The translations under genes and the position numbers were made by a program. Source: Alistipes sp. CAG:514 (GTDB taxonomy: Bacteria; Bacteroidota; Bacteroidia; Bacteroidales; UBA932). From it: DNA of 30,939 nt. The DNA lies in NCBI GenBank assembly GCA_000431015.1, contig HF986003.1, positions 1 to 30,939 on the forward strand, written 5' to 3'. Below are positions 14,835-22,874 of this stretch, in pieces (position 1 is the stretch's first letter; every line of letters starts with the position of its first letter). The notes under the pieces were generated by a model. The model made no database searches. It saw only the letters and a list, made by a program, of their open reading frames with translations, and was not told where the DNA came from.

Positions 14835-17804
14835 TTAGAATTTCAGCCTTAATGTCAGACCATAATAGAAAGCCGGAATCAGCGTCCCGCCTGTCACAGA
14901 GATATACTGCTGCGACTTCGTGGAGTACACTTGTCCCATGTTCCTGAAGAAGTTGTTGGCGTAGAAGGAGATTGAGGCGATGTCGCCGACTTCCTTCGTC
15001 ACGCTGAAGTTCGCCGAGAAGAACGGTGAGAGGTAATCCTTCTGGAAGGCGTAGTTGAAGGATGTCCTTTCCACCAGCTTGCAGAGGTTGTCGTAGAGTT
15101 CCCTGTCGTTGTCCCTGGCCCAGATGAAATCCTTTAGGAAAGGCTTTGGAGTCGGATCCCAGTAGCTTGAGTAATACTCAGGATAGGTGACTGTCTTGAC
15201 CCGCCTGTCCATGAATGACGGGTCTTCACTTGGAAGGTAGGAGGAATCATCATCGACAGCATAGGTCCTGACACCTCCGTCGGTCTCGCTGAGGGCTCTG
15301 GAGTACTTCAATAGAGAGCCTTCCAATTTGGCTGAGATGATCATCCTGACCCGAGGAATATGGGTGGTGACAGTCACGTTCATCCTCAGCGTCCTGGACT
15401 CGCTTCCGTTGTTTGTCTTGTTGCCCCCGACATACCAACCTATGTATTTGTAAGGAGTGTTGTCGGTCATTCTGATGGTGGTTGGAGAATAAGCCAGGAG
15501 GTCCTGATTGACCGTCCTATAGGCGTAGTAGTTGCCGTCAAGGCGGATGTCGGTGTTTATCGGATTGATCCTTTTGAAGTCGATCACCCACTCCAGTCCG
15601 TAACGATTGATAGGAGTCCCGCTGTTCGCCGCGTATGTGTGATGTGTGAGAGACTCCCTTGTGACACCTGTTATGGTCTGTGGCCCGAGTGCCCCGGTCT
15701 TGTCGGAAACAGTCACGACACCGGTTTTCCGGTCGATGCTGTAAACTCTGTCATTTACCGGAATCGTGCATGACTGAAGCGCTTTCTGATCGGTGTAGTT
15801 GTACGTGAACGCTTCGTAGGCCTTGTTCATCGAGAACGCCTTGGCGGTTTTGTTCCAGTACCCGGCCAGGGATATTCTTGTACCCGCAAGGTTTATCTCC
15901 ATTCCGAGCTCCCCTTGGTGGTTGCGCTGCCAGACAAGGTCAGGGTTGTACTCGATGGTCGCCGGCATTATGTAGTAGGCATAGTAGGCGTTGCCGTCGT
16001 CAGCTGTCGGTGGATTGAAGATCTGTATGTCCCTGTAGTTCGGCTGAGGGTATAGGATTGAGAATGAAGGCTGCTTGACGGCCACGCCCCAACTTGCCCT
16101 GAAGGCGAGACTCTGCACGAACTTCCCTCTGCGGCCTTTGGCTGAAAACACTGAGTATTTCGCGTTGAATCTTGGCGACAGACTGGTCGTGGTGCCATAC
16201 TCGGAACCCTTTATGAATGTGTTCTCCGCTCTGAGTCCGGCAATCAGGTTGAGATGTGACTCTTTGCCGATCGGTATGGAGACATTCTCTTCCGCGAACA
16301 GGGCGAGGTTGTTCATGAACGGGATCTCGCTATAGTCGTAGGTCCTGTACGTAGGCGCGTTGCTAAGGTCTTCCGAGTGTTCTCCCTTACCTAGGTTGGC
16401 GTCCGCATTCCAGTCTGCGCCGAGCTTGATCTTGTTGTTGACCTTCCCGAACTTCTTTGCCCAGTTGCCCTTGAGGGTGAGTTTGTAGGAGAAAGGCTTG
16501 TCGTCCAGGAACATTGTGTTGTACCAATAGCCGCGAGGAATCATGATGGCCGCCGCGTCCGGATTAGCAGAGTAGTCCTCGGCCACAAAATAGCCTTCTT
16601 CCTTTCCATGCAGGGCCACTGTCCCGGCGGCGCTGGAATACCTGTTCCTGGTCTCGCTGAGTTTGTTGGATCTGACTACCGAGCCTTTGAATTCGAGGTT
16701 GGTGATCCATGGTTTGCTCAGAAGCCAGTTCATTTCGACATTTGCCCTTAGCGTGTTGTCCTTTTGTTTCTCGTAAGTGCCGATAAGCAGGTCCGGGTCG
16801 GCTTTCGTGTCGCTTCCTCCGAGGTTGCCTGTGATTCCGAAGGAAAACCTTATCGGGGTTTCGCTGAACATTCCGTTGTTGAATAGGTTGGAATAGTTCA
16901 AAGAGATCTGCTTGCGGTTGTAGGACTCGTACGGCGAGCGGCTGTCTTTCACGGATCGCGTGTATTCGACATTGGCGTTCAGAACACCGCCTGAGACCCC
17001 GTTCCGGCTCTGTCCGAGACCGAAGCCTTTGCTGACGGAGAACTGTTTTGTCTTTGGGTTTGTCGTCATTGTCACCAAGTATGGGGCTAGTCCTTTCTTG
17101 GTGTTGACCTTGACGATTCCGGCGCCGATGTCACCATATTCAACGGATGGAACTCCGGAAATCACTTCCACGGACTCCACATTGCTTGATGCTATGTTGT
17201 TGATTGACGCACCCTTGATCTCTGAGAAGGAGGCGTTGTTCGAAATTCTTACACCATCTACTTCGACAGCGGTGCCGAAGGAGGAGTTGCCAGCCTCGGT
17301 CGCCTCTCCGGCCCGGAGATTGAATCTATTGGTGGAGAGAAGGCTTGGATTCGCGGTGACTCCTCCTGGTAGTAGGCCTCCTATGTCCGAAAGGCTAACC
17401 ATCTGGACATGATCAAGCGCTGTCCTGTCCATGGTCCGGCTCGTAGTCGCGCTGTTCTCGTTCTCCTTGGCGGTTACGACAACTCCTTCCAGGCTGAGGT
17501 TGTCCTCGCTCAGGAGAGCCTTGTACCCTGTCAGATCCTTGCTGATGATGATGGTCTTGGTGTCGGTGACGAATCCGAGGCAGGAGACGCTGATCGTGTT
17601 TTTACCGGCCGGAACTTTTTTGATTGTGAACCGTCCTTTATCGTCGGCTACCGCCCATTGCTCACACTCCACGGCCACCACAGTCGCGAATTCCACAGGC
17701 GTCTTGGTTCTCTTGTTCACCACCGTTCCAGAGATGGTGTAGGTCTGGGCAAGAGATACGGCGCAAGGCAGGAGCAGAATCAGTATCAAAAAAAGTCTCC
17801 GCAT
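14835..17804 (-). CDS. TonB-dependent outer-membrane receptor with carboxypeptidase-regulatory-like N-domain
   Basis: A 989-residue protein. The signal peptide is residues 1-20 (cleaved after LAQ). A CarboxypepD_reg-like domain spans about 22-105 (YTISGTVVNKRTKTPVEFAT), followed by a TonB-box-like EGVVVTAKE at about 106-114. The plug domain is about 120-245 (VEVDGVRISNN; VEVISGVPSVEYGDIGAGIV), then a large 22-strand barrel ending in Phe (LTLRLKF). Such receptors import scarce substrates across the outer membrane using TonB-ExbBD energy. It does not look like a glycan SusC, since there is no partner susD. Its partners are a DUF4876 lipoprotein and a DUF6850 barrel, surrounded by peptidases. 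The substrate could be peptides, or a metal complex such as iron or haem; the sequence does not decide. Confidence 0.92.
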   Translation of the reverse strand: MRRLFLILILLLPCAVSLAQTYTISGTVVNKRTKTPVEFATVVAVECEQWAVADDKGRFTIKKVPAGKNTISVSCLGFVTDTKTIIISKDLTGYKALLSEDNLSLEGVVVTAKENENSATTSRTMDRTALDHVQMVSLSDIGGLLPGGVTANPSLLSTNRFNLRAGEATEAGNSSFGTAVEVDGVRISNNASFSEIKGASINNIASSNVESVEVISGVPSVEYGDIGAGIVKVNTKKGLAPYLVTMTTNPKTKQFSVSKGFGLGQSRNGVSGGVLNANVEYTRSVKDSRSPYESYNRKQISLNYSNLFNNGMFSETPIRFSFGITGNLGGSDTKADPDLLIGTYEKQKDNTLRANVEMNWLLSKPWITNLEFKGSVVRSNKLSETRNRYSSAAGTVALHGKEEGYFVAEDYSANPDAAAIMIPRGYWYNTMFLDDKPFSYKLTLKGNWAKKFGKVNNKIKLGADWNADANLGKGEHSEDLSNAPTYRTYDYSEIPFMNNLALFAEENVSIPIGKESHLNLIAGLRAENTFIKGSEYGTTTSLSPRFNAKYSVFSAKGRRGKFVQSLAFRASWGVAVKQPSFSILYPQPNYRDIQIFNPPTADDGNAYYAYYIMPATIEYNPDLVWQRNHQGELGMEINLAGTRISLAGYWNKTAKAFSMNKAYEAFTYNYTDQKALQSCTIPVNDRVYSIDRKTGVVTVSDKTGALGPQTITGVTRESLTHHTYAANSGTPINRYGLEWVIDFKRINPINTDIRLDGNYYAYRTVNQDLLAYSPTTIRMTDNTPYKYIGWYVGGNKTNNGSESRTLRMNVTVTTHIPRVRMIISAKLEGSLLKYSRALSETDGGVRTYAVDDDSSYLPSEDPSFMDRRVKTVTYPEYYSSYWDPTPKPFLKDFIWARDNDRELYDNLCKLVERTSFNYAFQKDYLSPFFSANFSVTKEVGDIASISFYANNFFRNMGQVYSTKSQQYISVTGGTLIPAFYYGLTLRLKF

Positions 17805-17825
17805 GGTCTATTGATTGATGTTCAA

Positions 17826-19592
17826 TTATCTTTCCCTGATGACATCGCCGTGATCCTTCACCACTGCTTCTTTCCACTTCTCCGTGTAGCCAGGCTGGGT
17901 GAGTCCGGCAGGGGTGCCTTCGTGCCATTTTGAATGCTTGAACGAGCCGTCGGCGTTCTGGGCCTTGACGTTGCCGTCGATGAACTTCACCAGAAGCAAC
18001 TCCTCAAGGGCCACCCAGTTGTCGAACTGGGCCTGTGCGGTGCTTACTGAATACTCGGTGAGCATCTTCCTGACGGAGGCGAACCAGTCCTTGCTGTCCA
18101 GACCTTTCTTCTCGGCTTTCGGAAGGATGGCGTTGTAGGCCTCAAGAGCCTTGCGGTCCATCTCGGCGAGTTTTGATTCCATCTGTCCGTTCTCAAAGCT
18201 GTCGATCGCCTTGCGGACTGTCGGAGCCATGATGTTGTAGGCCTTGTAGCAGGCGTTGGCGACACGGTTGTTGATCCAGAAGGATGCGGTAGGGGAGTAC
18301 TTGAGCATGTTTCCGTTGCCTACCCTGAAGCATTCCGGCACCTTGTCGGTGCAGGTGTAGATCGGGGTGAGGTAGGATGTCGCCGCGTCGTCTGTTCCGA
18401 ACCAGATGACTCCGCCGACAACGTCCGGGAGGTCGTGCCTTGACTGGCCGACGAACCAGAAACCTGTCTGCTGGGTGGCGATGGCCCTCTCGTTGACATA
18501 GCGCCAGCCCTTGTACTCGAAGCCCATCGGCCTCCATCTGTAAGGGAGGGCGTTGCCGCCGGCTCCGATGTCGGTGGTCATGTCCAGAGGGGTTCCCTCG
18601 AAATGATCCCTCATCGCGTCGGCCACATTCTTCACGGAGATCTTCCTGGCCGGTTTCACGAACAGCGGCATCCTGTGGCTGAGATCCTTGCCGGTGATGT
18701 AGTCGTGGTAGGCCGAGGCCGGCTCGGTGATGGTCTTTCCGTCCTTTTCGTAGGTGAATTGTCCGTCGCAGAGGATGTTGAAGGCACTCCATGCCCTTGC
18801 GTCGCAGCCCCTTACGGTTCCGAAATCGGCCGGGCAGTAGGCCGCGCTGAAATCGAAGTCCTCATCCTTGCCGTCGAAGTAGCCTTTCTCTCTCGCGAAG
18901 GAGATCACGTCAGGGGCGTAGAGGCAGTTCTCAGGGTCGTTCAGCGGGAAGGTCTGGATGCGTGCCTGGTTGGCGTGCGAGCAGATGTAGCCGTCAGGAA
19001 TCCTCCTGGCCACCCAGACGAAGCCTTTGCGGATGTTCTTTCCGTCCTTCATCTCGCATCCCTTTCCGATGAGATCCATGATCCAGGCCTCGTCCTTATC
19101 GGCTATCGAGAATGTCTCCCCTTCGGAAGCGTAGCCATATTCATTGGCCAGATCCACGATGACCTGGATTGCCTCCCTTGCGGTGCGGGCCCTTTGCAGG
19201 GCGACGTAGATCAGTGAGCCATAGTCCATTATCGCCGTGCTGTCCTCCAGCTCAGGTCTTCCGCCCCAGGTGGTTTCGGCGATGATGAGCTGATGCTCGT
19301 TCATGTTGCCGACCGTCTTGTAGGTGTGGGCTACCTGAGAGATCTGTCCCATCGGTCTGTAGGAGTCCCAGTTGATGATGTCCAGCATCGCGCCGGGTTT
19401 CCAGTTTGCCGCAGGGTGGAAGTACAGCTCTCCGTACAGCACGTGCGAGTCCGCCGCGTATGAGATTATGTTCGAGTTGTCGGTACTTGCTCCCCTTGTC
19501 ACGATGATGTTGGTGCAGGCGTCCGACTGGTGGTTCGCCGCCAGCAGAACGAGGAGCGCCGTAAGCGCTTGGAGGGTTGAGTGTCTAGCCAT
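17826..19592 (-). CDS. C69-family dipeptidase (PepD-like Ntn hydrolase), secreted
   Basis: A 588-residue protein. A signal peptide ends at Ala25, and Cys26 begins the mature enzyme (CTNIIVTRGASTD). This is the N-terminal nucleophile arrangement of C69 dipeptidases. NIISYAADSH and ETTWGGRPEL follow, as expected for the family. C69 enzymes split dipeptides and small peptides; the signal peptide places this one in the periplasm or outside. Cys26 should not be read as a lipidation site, because conserved C69 sequence follows directly. It is the first gene of the block, 21 bases before the TonB-receptor gene, and is divergent from the 145-residue protein gene. The order suggests breakdown of small peptides linked to uptake. 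Confidence 0.93.
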   Translation of the reverse strand: MARHSTLQALTALLVLLAANHQSDACTNIIVTRGASTDNSNIISYAADSHVLYGELYFHPAANWKPGAMLDIINWDSYRPMGQISQVAHTYKTVGNMNEHQLIIAETTWGGRPELEDSTAIMDYGSLIYVALQRARTAREAIQVIVDLANEYGYASEGETFSIADKDEAWIMDLIGKGCEMKDGKNIRKGFVWVARRIPDGYICSHANQARIQTFPLNDPENCLYAPDVISFAREKGYFDGKDEDFDFSAAYCPADFGTVRGCDARAWSAFNILCDGQFTYEKDGKTITEPASAYHDYITGKDLSHRMPLFVKPARKISVKNVADAMRDHFEGTPLDMTTDIGAGGNALPYRWRPMGFEYKGWRYVNERAIATQQTGFWFVGQSRHDLPDVVGGVIWFGTDDAATSYLTPIYTCTDKVPECFRVGNGNMLKYSPTASFWINNRVANACYKAYNIMAPTVRKAIDSFENGQMESKLAEMDRKALEAYNAILPKAEKKGLDSKDWFASVRKMLTEYSVSTAQAQFDNWVALEELLLVKFIDGNVKAQNADGSFKHSKWHEGTPAGLTQPGYTEKWKEAVVKDHGDVIRER

Positions 19593-19623
19593 TTTGCGAT
19601 TAACGTATTATTGTTTAATTTTG
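19593..19623 (+). promoter_or_regulatory. Bacteroidota-type promoter for the 145-residue secreted protein gene
   Basis: TTTG (19593-19596), a 19-base spacer and TAATTTTG (19616-19623), a full match to TTTG-N19-TAnnTTTG. The start codon at 19651 lies 27 bases downstream. The promoter lies between two divergent genes and its -33 element abuts the C69 start codon. Confidence 0.75.
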
Positions 19624-19643
19624 TTAAATCTTTTTTCAAAACG

Positions 19644-19651
19644 TAAAGATA
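19644..19651 (-). promoter_or_regulatory. Possible -7 element for the peptidase/TonB block
   Basis: On the minus strand TATCTTTA differs from TAnnTTTG at one base and lies about 50 bases before the C69 start. No -33 TTTG is seen at the right distance. This is the best candidate promoter I find for the six-gene block, but it is weak. Confidence 0.25.
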
Positions 19652-20088
19652 TGAAAATTTTTTTGCTTGCGGTCGTTTGTCTGGCCTTTTCGTCACTGAC
19701 TGTTTTCGCCCAGCAGAATCCGCCGAGTCCGGAGGAGCAGGAGAAGAAACTGGCGGAGTTCATTCAGAAGGAGGTAGACCGTTGGGAGATGACCTTGAAA
19801 CTGGAGGATTGGCAGGTTTTCTATGTGGATTCCATCCTGAACCACGACTACCGCGCCATGCAGGAGGAGATGAACAGCCTTTCCTCCGCGAAAGTCTCCA
19901 ATTTTGACATCTACACCAAGACAAGTGACAAATGGGCCGAGAACATCTATGTGGCGTTCCGGAAGGTGCTGAACAGTGATCAGTGGGCGAAATATCTCAA
20001 GAGCGGTGCGGCCCGCGACAGGAAGGCGCGTGAAAAAAGAAAGGCAAAGATGGAAAAGTCTTCCGCCAAACTTCCGGAAAATGATTAA
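19651..20088 (+). CDS. Small secreted helical protein of unknown function
   Basis: A 145-residue protein starting at the ATG at 19651 downstream of a good promoter. An N-terminal signal peptide (MKIFLLAVVCLAFSS, cleaved near FAQ) is followed by a mature part that is almost entirely charged helix (EEQEKKLAEFIQKEVDRW) with a very basic tail (RDRKAREKRKAKMEKSS). The Gln/Glu-rich helical, export-directed layout recalls small periplasmic stress proteins, but I do not recognise a family with confidence. The stop codon overlaps the -7 element of the likely pheS promoter, so the two genes are adjacent but need not be co-transcribed. Confidence 0.75.
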   Translation: MKIFLLAVVCLAFSSLTVFAQQNPPSPEEQEKKLAEFIQKEVDRWEMTLKLEDWQVFYVDSILNHDYRAMQEEMNSLSSAKVSNFDIYTKTSDKWAENIYVAFRKVLNSDQWAKYLKSGAARDRKAREKRKAKMEKSSAKLPEND

Positions 20089-20093
20089 ATTTG
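20086..20093 (+). promoter_or_regulatory. -7 element of the pheS promoter
   Basis: TAAATTTG followed by CAG overlaps the stop codon of the preceding gene. It lies 22 bases before the pheS ATG. No TTTG at the -33 position is evident. Confidence 0.45.
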
Positions 20094-20115
20094 CAGGAAT
20101 ATTTTCGTGACTGTC

Positions 20116-21150
20116 ATGAAAGAGAGAATAGAACAGCTGCTCGCGGATGTGCGCGGGCTGAATTGCAAGACCGCCAAAGATGTTGAGGAGGCCCGTGTAA
20201 GGCTTCTTGGCAAGAAAGGAGAGATCACCAAGCTTTTCGAGGAGTTCAGGACCTATGGCCCGGAACTTAAGAGGGAGTTTGGCCGTACGATAAATGAACT
20301 CAAGCAGGTCGCCCAGGCCAAGATTGACGAGCTTAAGGACAAGACGGCTTCCGTGGGAGCGTCTGACGGCCCTAAGGAGGATCTTTCGATGCCGGGAGTT
20401 CCGTTCGAGCTTGGGTCGAGGCATCCGGTGTCGATTGTCCGTCAGGAGATCGTTGACATATTCAGAAAATTCGGCTACGATGTGGCCGAGGGACCAGAGA
20501 TCGAGGATGACTACCATGTGTTCGAGGCGTTGAACTTCCCGCTGAACCATCCGGCCAGAGACATGCAGGACACCTTCTTCGTGTCCGCCGGTCATCCGGA
20601 TCCGCTTCTGCTGAGGACCCACACATCCTCCGTCCAGGTGCGCGCGATGGAGACCATGAAGCTTCCTATCCGTGTCATCTGCCCTGGCCGTGTGTTCAGG
20701 AACGAGGCGATCTCCGCCCGTGCCCACTGCATCTTCCATCAGGTAGAGGGTCTCTACATCGACGAGAATGTGACGTTCGCCGACCTCAAGCAGGCCATCC
20801 TTCTTTTCGCCCGCGAGATGTTCGGTCCTGACACCCAGATCAGGATGCGTCCGTCCTACTTCCCGTTCACCGAGCCTTCGAGCGAGATTGATGTGAGCTG
20901 CAACATCTGCCACGGCAAGGGCTGCAACATCTGCAAGGGAACAGGCTGGCTGGAGATCATGGGCTGCGGAATGGTTGACCCGAATGTCCTTGAGGCTTCC
21001 GGCATCGACAGCAGGAAGTACAGCGGCTTCGCTTTCGGAATGGGTCTGGAGCGTATCGCGATGCTTAAGTGGCAGGTTAACGACCTACGTCACTACTTCG
21101 AGAACGACCTTCGCTTCCTTTCCGAGTTCAAGACTTCGATAGAGGTATAA
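20116..21150 (+). CDS. pheS: Phenylalanyl-tRNA synthetase alpha subunit
   Basis: A 344-residue class II synthetase alpha chain that joins PheT to charge tRNA-Phe. An N-terminal coiled coil (about 1-80) is followed by the catalytic core, with motif 2 GRVFRNEAISARAHCIFHQ (191-209) and motif 3 GFAFGMGLERIAM (304-316). Four cysteines (262, 265, 270, 273) in CNICHGKGCNIC form a probable zinc ribbon. Length is normal. ATG 20116 is preferred over an in-frame GTG at 20107. pheT is not adjacent; the next gene is a tRNA, consistent with the unlinked pheS/pheT commonly seen in Bacteroidota. Confidence 0.96.
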   Translation: MKERIEQLLADVRGLNCKTAKDVEEARVRLLGKKGEITKLFEEFRTYGPELKREFGRTINELKQVAQAKIDELKDKTASVGASDGPKEDLSMPGVPFELGSRHPVSIVRQEIVDIFRKFGYDVAEGPEIEDDYHVFEALNFPLNHPARDMQDTFFVSAGHPDPLLLRTHTSSVQVRAMETMKLPIRVICPGRVFRNEAISARAHCIFHQVEGLYIDENVTFADLKQAILLFAREMFGPDTQIRMRPSYFPFTEPSSEIDVSCNICHGKGCNICKGTGWLEIMGCGMVDPNVLEASGIDSRKYSGFAFGMGLERIAMLKWQVNDLRHYFENDLRFLSEFKTSIEV

Positions 21151-21160
21151 GTCTTTTTGA

Positions 21161-21195
21161 TGCAAACTTTGAAAATTCTTCAGAAAAAGTTTGCA
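21161..21195. repeat. Inverted repeat between pheS and tRNA-Gly overlapping the tRNA -33 element
   Basis: TGCAAACTTT (21161-21170) is repeated exactly in inverted form (21186-21195), with a further GAA/TTC pairing inside. It lies 10 bases after the pheS stop but is not followed by a T-run. The right arm contains the TTTG used as the -33 element of the tRNA promoter. It could be a weak terminator or an operator. Confidence 0.45.
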
Positions 21196-21220
21196 GAATA
21201 AGAAAAAAGCACTACCTTTG
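21190..21220 (+). promoter_or_regulatory. Promoter of tRNA-Gly
   Basis: TTTG (21190-21193), a 19-base spacer and TACCTTTG (21213-21220), a full consensus match. The mature tRNA begins 33 bases after the -7 element. Confidence 0.8.
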
Positions 21221-21253
21221 TAATCCCAAAGCACTGCTGCGGGGAACAAGTTT

Positions 21254-21329
<76 letters not shown>

Positions 21330-21359
21330 AAGGCCATCCGGAATCCGGGTGGCCTTTTT
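21330..21359 (+). terminator. Terminator of tRNA-Gly
   Basis: A 12-bp stem (AAGGCCATCCGG / CCGGGTGGCCTT, one T-G pair) with a 3-base loop and a TTTTT end, directly after the encoded CCA. Confidence 0.88.
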
Positions 21360-21371
21360 GGTATAATCCCC

Positions 21372-21389
21372 GACTTGAACTCGCGACCC
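21372..21389 (-). repeat. Inverted 18-bp copy of the tRNA-Gly T-arm
   Basis: The reverse complement of 21372-21389 is identical to 21297-21314 of the tRNA gene (variable region through T-loop). The surrounding minus-strand sequence does not fold into a full tRNA: the would-be T stem does not pair and no anticodon arm is evident. It is a tRNA fragment or tRNA-like remnant, 43 bases beyond the tRNA 3' end. Confidence 0.7.
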
Positions 21390-21486
21390 GCTTCCCGAGG
21401 GAGCTGTCGGCTCTATAGGAGTCGGTGAATTAGCCAGGAACTATACTTTTCCTCTGGAACGGCAATATTCATAGAACAAAATAGAC

Positions 21487-21494
21487 TATATTTG
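21487..21494 (+). promoter_or_regulatory. -7 element of the pnuC promoter
   Basis: TATATTTG followed by CAG matches TAnnTTTG. No TTTG is seen at the -33 position. It implies a leader of about 60 bases before the ATG at 21560. I see no TPP, preQ1 or other riboswitch core in that leader. Confidence 0.5.
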
Positions 21495-21559
21495 CAGCGT
21501 GAAACCACGAGGCCCGTTCCTTCCCGTCAGGGGGACGACTTCTTTCATTTTTTTTGAAT

Positions 21560-22333
21560 ATGACTGCCGCATCAAAGGGAAACAGGTTCAATCTGGCGTT
21601 CAACATATTCCTTGTCACGGGGATGCTGGTCGCTGTCACCATCACCACCATATTCAAGCTCCAGCAGCCTGGGGTCAGGACATTCATGCTGCTTTTGGCG
21701 GCGTTCGGGTCGGTGATGGGGGTCGTGAACACGGTGATGTCGGCCAACGGCAACATCCTCACTTTCGTCTTCGGGTTCATCGACGTGCTGATCGGGACGA
21801 TCGTCTATCTCGACAACGGCATCATGGGGAACTTTGCCCTGCATGCGTTTTATTTTCTGCCGATGCAGTTCATCGGGTTCTGGCAATGGAGCAAAAGAGG
21901 AGCGAAGGTGCGTTCCGGAGAAGAGGGGGCGCATCTGAAGGCACGGAGGCTGACAGGGAGGCAGTGGGCTTGGCTTGCGGCTGGAATATTCATAGGCATA
22001 GCTGCCCTGTACCTTATATTATTATACGTGGATGGCGCGAAACTGGCGGCGGGAAAAATCGACAGTGTCGATAAGTCCAAGATCCTTCTCGACGCGGTCG
22101 TGATGATTCTGAACATCGCAGGGCAGGTGCTGATGAGTCTGGCGTTCATGGAGCAGTGGTACATCTGGCTTCTGGTGAACATCTCCTCGATCTCCCTGTG
22201 GTCGGTGGCGGTCATAAACGGCGCCGGTTCCGGCAATGCCGCGGTGATGCTTATCAAGTACGTCTTCTACCTGCTCAACTCCATCAATGGCTTAAGAATA
22301 TGGTTGAGCCTGTCGAAGCGCCGAAGCCTGTAG
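21560..22333 (+). CDS. pnuC: PnuC-family vitamin-precursor transporter
   Basis: A 257-residue membrane protein with about seven to eight hydrophobic segments. It carries the PnuC signature near the C-terminal third (EQWYIWLLVNISSISLW), where Trp and Asn line the nicotinamide-riboside site, and HAFYFLPMQFIGFWQW earlier. PnuC proteins carry nicotinamide riboside across the inner membrane by facilitated diffusion; relatives PnuT and PnuX carry thiamine or riboflavin. With no vitamin riboswitch or vitamin gene beside it, nicotinamide riboside is the default guess. An internal charged loop (about 115-135) separates the two halves. The start at 21560 follows TTTGAAT. Confidence 0.88.
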   Translation: MTAASKGNRFNLAFNIFLVTGMLVAVTITTIFKLQQPGVRTFMLLLAAFGSVMGVVNTVMSANGNILTFVFGFIDVLIGTIVYLDNGIMGNFALHAFYFLPMQFIGFWQWSKRGAKVRSGEEGAHLKARRLTGRQWAWLAAGIFIGIAALYLILLYVDGAKLAAGKIDSVDKSKILLDAVVMILNIAGQVLMSLAFMEQWYIWLLVNISSISLWSVAVINGAGSGNAAVMLIKYVFYLLNSINGLRIWLSLSKRRSL

Positions 22334-22351
22334 GTGGTCCATTCCGCCAAA

Positions 22352-22383
22352 TTTGGAGATTTAACTATTTTTTACTTACTTTG
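22352..22383 (+). promoter_or_regulatory. Promoter of acpP
   Basis: TTTG (22352-22355), a 20-base spacer and TTACTTTG (22376-22383), one mismatch to TAnnTTTG. The leader before acpP is about 80 bases. Confidence 0.55.
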
Positions 22384-22467
22384 TGGCGCTGTTTGTTCTC
22401 GGATTCAAGGAGGACAGTTTGTAACAGCATAATTAGTAGGGATATACTTATTTTAATTATTTAATTT

Positions 22468-22725
22468 ATGACTGAAGAAGAAATTGTAAAGCAGGTCAAA
22501 GCGATTATCGTTGACAAGCTGGGCGTTGAGGAGTCCGAAGTGACTGAGAGCGCCAACTTCACAAATGATCTCGGAGCTGATTCTCTTGACACAGTTGAGC
22601 TTCTTATGGAGTTTGAGAGAGTGTTCGGAATCAAGATTCCTGATGAGGAGACAAGCACAATCGCAACCGTTAAGGACGCGATCGACAAGGTCAAGGAGAA
22701 GCTCGCCGGCAAGGAGGAAGCATAA
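22468..22725 (+). CDS. acpP: Acyl carrier protein
   Basis: An 85-residue acidic four-helix protein. The phosphopantetheine attachment motif is GADSLDTVEL with Ser39. It carries growing fatty-acyl chains as thioesters for fatty acid and lipid A synthesis. Length and sequence are typical. Unlike many bacteria, fabF does not follow; a terminator comes 22 bases after the stop and the next gene is convergent, so acpP is a single-gene unit here. Its own promoter lies at 22352-22383. Confidence 0.97.
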   Translation: MTEEEIVKQVKAIIVDKLGVEESEVTESANFTNDLGADSLDTVELLMEFERVFGIKIPDEETSTIATVKDAIDKVKEKLAGKEEA

Positions 22726-22747
22726 TAATCCTTTGACAGAAAGAATA

Positions 22748-22776
22748 AAGCCTCGGATCTTGGTCCGAGGCTTTTT
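22748..22776 (+). terminator. Terminator of acpP
   Basis: A 10-bp stem AAGCCTCGGA / TCCGAGGCTT with loop TCTTGG, followed by further T residues. Confidence 0.88.
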
Positions 22777-22796
22777 CTTTAGATAATCACGGCCTT

Positions 22797-22862
22797 GACC
22801 GAAAAAATAAAATGGCAAATTTTGGTAACGTGCAAAATCTGCCATTTTCGTTTTTTTCGGTC
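22797..22862. terminator. 66-base near-palindrome between acpP and the DUF4270 gene, likely bidirectional terminator
   Basis: The arms GACCGAAAAAA + AAAATGGCA + ATTTTG pair with their inverted copies, interrupted only by T versus CGT and one A/C mismatch, around the loop GTAACGTG. In each direction the hairpin core is flanked by a T-run. It lies 12 bases from the 3' end of the minus-strand DUF4270 gene, and acpP already has its own terminator, so its main role is probably for the DUF4270 transcript. Confidence 0.7.
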
Positions 22863-22874
22863 CGCTGCCCCAAT

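Noticed and set aside
14835..17804. Annotation of the TonB receptor as a SusC glycan transporter
   Set aside because: No susD gene, glycoside hydrolase or carbohydrate regulator is present; partners are DUF4876, DUF6850 and peptidases.
19515..19520. Lipobox reading of the C69 dipeptidase N-terminus
   Set aside because: Cys26 is followed by the conserved TNIIVTRGASTD segment, so it is the catalytic N-terminal nucleophile exposed by signal cleavage.
19693..20913. Long minus-strand open frame (406 codons) opposite the secreted protein and pheS
   Set aside because: It is antisense to a clear pheS and to the preceding gene with a promoter; composition is a mirror of pheS codons and no family motif is visible.
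21495..21559. Possible riboswitch in the pnuC leader
   Set aside because: No TPP, preQ1, FMN or cobalamin core sequence is visible, and the 65-base leader is too short for most of these.
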